Shown: positions 63,821 through 64,000 of the stretch, piece after piece
Layout: every line of letters starts with the position of its first letter
Numbering within the stretch: position 1 is the first letter of the stretch
Origin: Candidatus Paraprochloron terpiosi LD05
GTDB taxonomy: Bacteria; Cyanobacteriota; Cyanobacteriia; Cyanobacteriales; Prochloraceae
Reading direction: 5' to 3'
Assembly (NCBI GenBank): GCA_018141785.1
Contig: CP073341.1
Location: forward strand, 3,689,422 to 3,753,421
Length of the DNA stretch: 64,000 nucleotides
Notes under the pieces: model-generated
Told to the model about the DNA's origin: nothing
The model's input: the letters and a program-made list of their open reading frames with translations, nothing else
Databases searched by the model: none
Translations under genes and position numbers: made by a program

Positions 63821-64000
63821 AATAAATGGGATTGGGATTTTTCTCAAATGGCGAGGGCGCACAACCCCGACAGTAAGCCTTAGGCCCTACACAAGCGCGG
63901 GAGGCTATATTTGTACAAATGATTTAGGTTCACTATATATTCTAGTTTATACCACAATCTAAAATTTAAACAACTATACCAAACCTAAATGATTTGATCC

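Overview
The window is a chromosomal segment of a cyanobacterium. The evidence is phycocyanobilin:ferredoxin oxidoreductase (pcyA), ferredoxin-type sulfite reductase, plastid-type ribosomal protein PSRP-3, a HetI-like phosphopantetheinyl transferase, the cyanobacterial families DUF3082 and DUF4359, scattered HIP1 octamers (GCGATCGC), and the small dispersed palindromes common in filamentous cyanobacteria. Genus cannot be fixed from the sequence alone.

Layout. 1-4189: housekeeping genes (metF-like, trpS, purB, hetI-like). 4186-14090: a wrecked type ISP/IIG restriction-modification locus. One nuclease-methyltransferase gene lies in pieces, separated by NTF2-like genes, a 5'-truncated group II intron and toxin-antitoxin genes. 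Two target-recognition ORFs share near-identical ends but different middles. A full-length group II intron sits in a hicB gene exactly in phase. 14241-19493: Uma2 gene and an RND efflux pair. 19694-24076: Uma2, HigBA, an AIPR anti-phage gene and a decayed VapBC. 24493-32448: core genes (recA, TM2 protein, an acyltransferase/DUF3082/ispE operon, rsmA-sir, DUF4359, tRNA-His, PSRP-3). 32954-37660: two PLP decarboxylase genes, one broken. 37995-39976: atpC and atpD.

40280-54585 is a defence island. It holds a C5 methyltransferase with a probable ApaLI-like endonuclease, a broken hydrolase, a Fic protein, an AbiA-like reverse transcriptase with a C-terminal HEPN motif, a PARIS-like ATPase/TOPRIM pair, several toxin-antitoxin modules, a ParA-like ATPase and a NYN nuclease. 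Copies of one minus-strand repeat resembling group II intron domain I lie between these cassettes. One cassette boundary also carries an attC-like imperfect palindrome.

54638-64000 returns to core functions: a fatty acid hydroxylase, two tandem class A PBPs, a tyrS-pyrF operon, pcyA, tatA and lepB.

Two themes stand out. First, defence and toxin-antitoxin genes are nested in, and separated by, retroelement debris. Second, several genes are broken only by in-frame TAA or TGA codons while the frame on both sides is kept, which suggests recent nonsense decay or, less likely, suppression.
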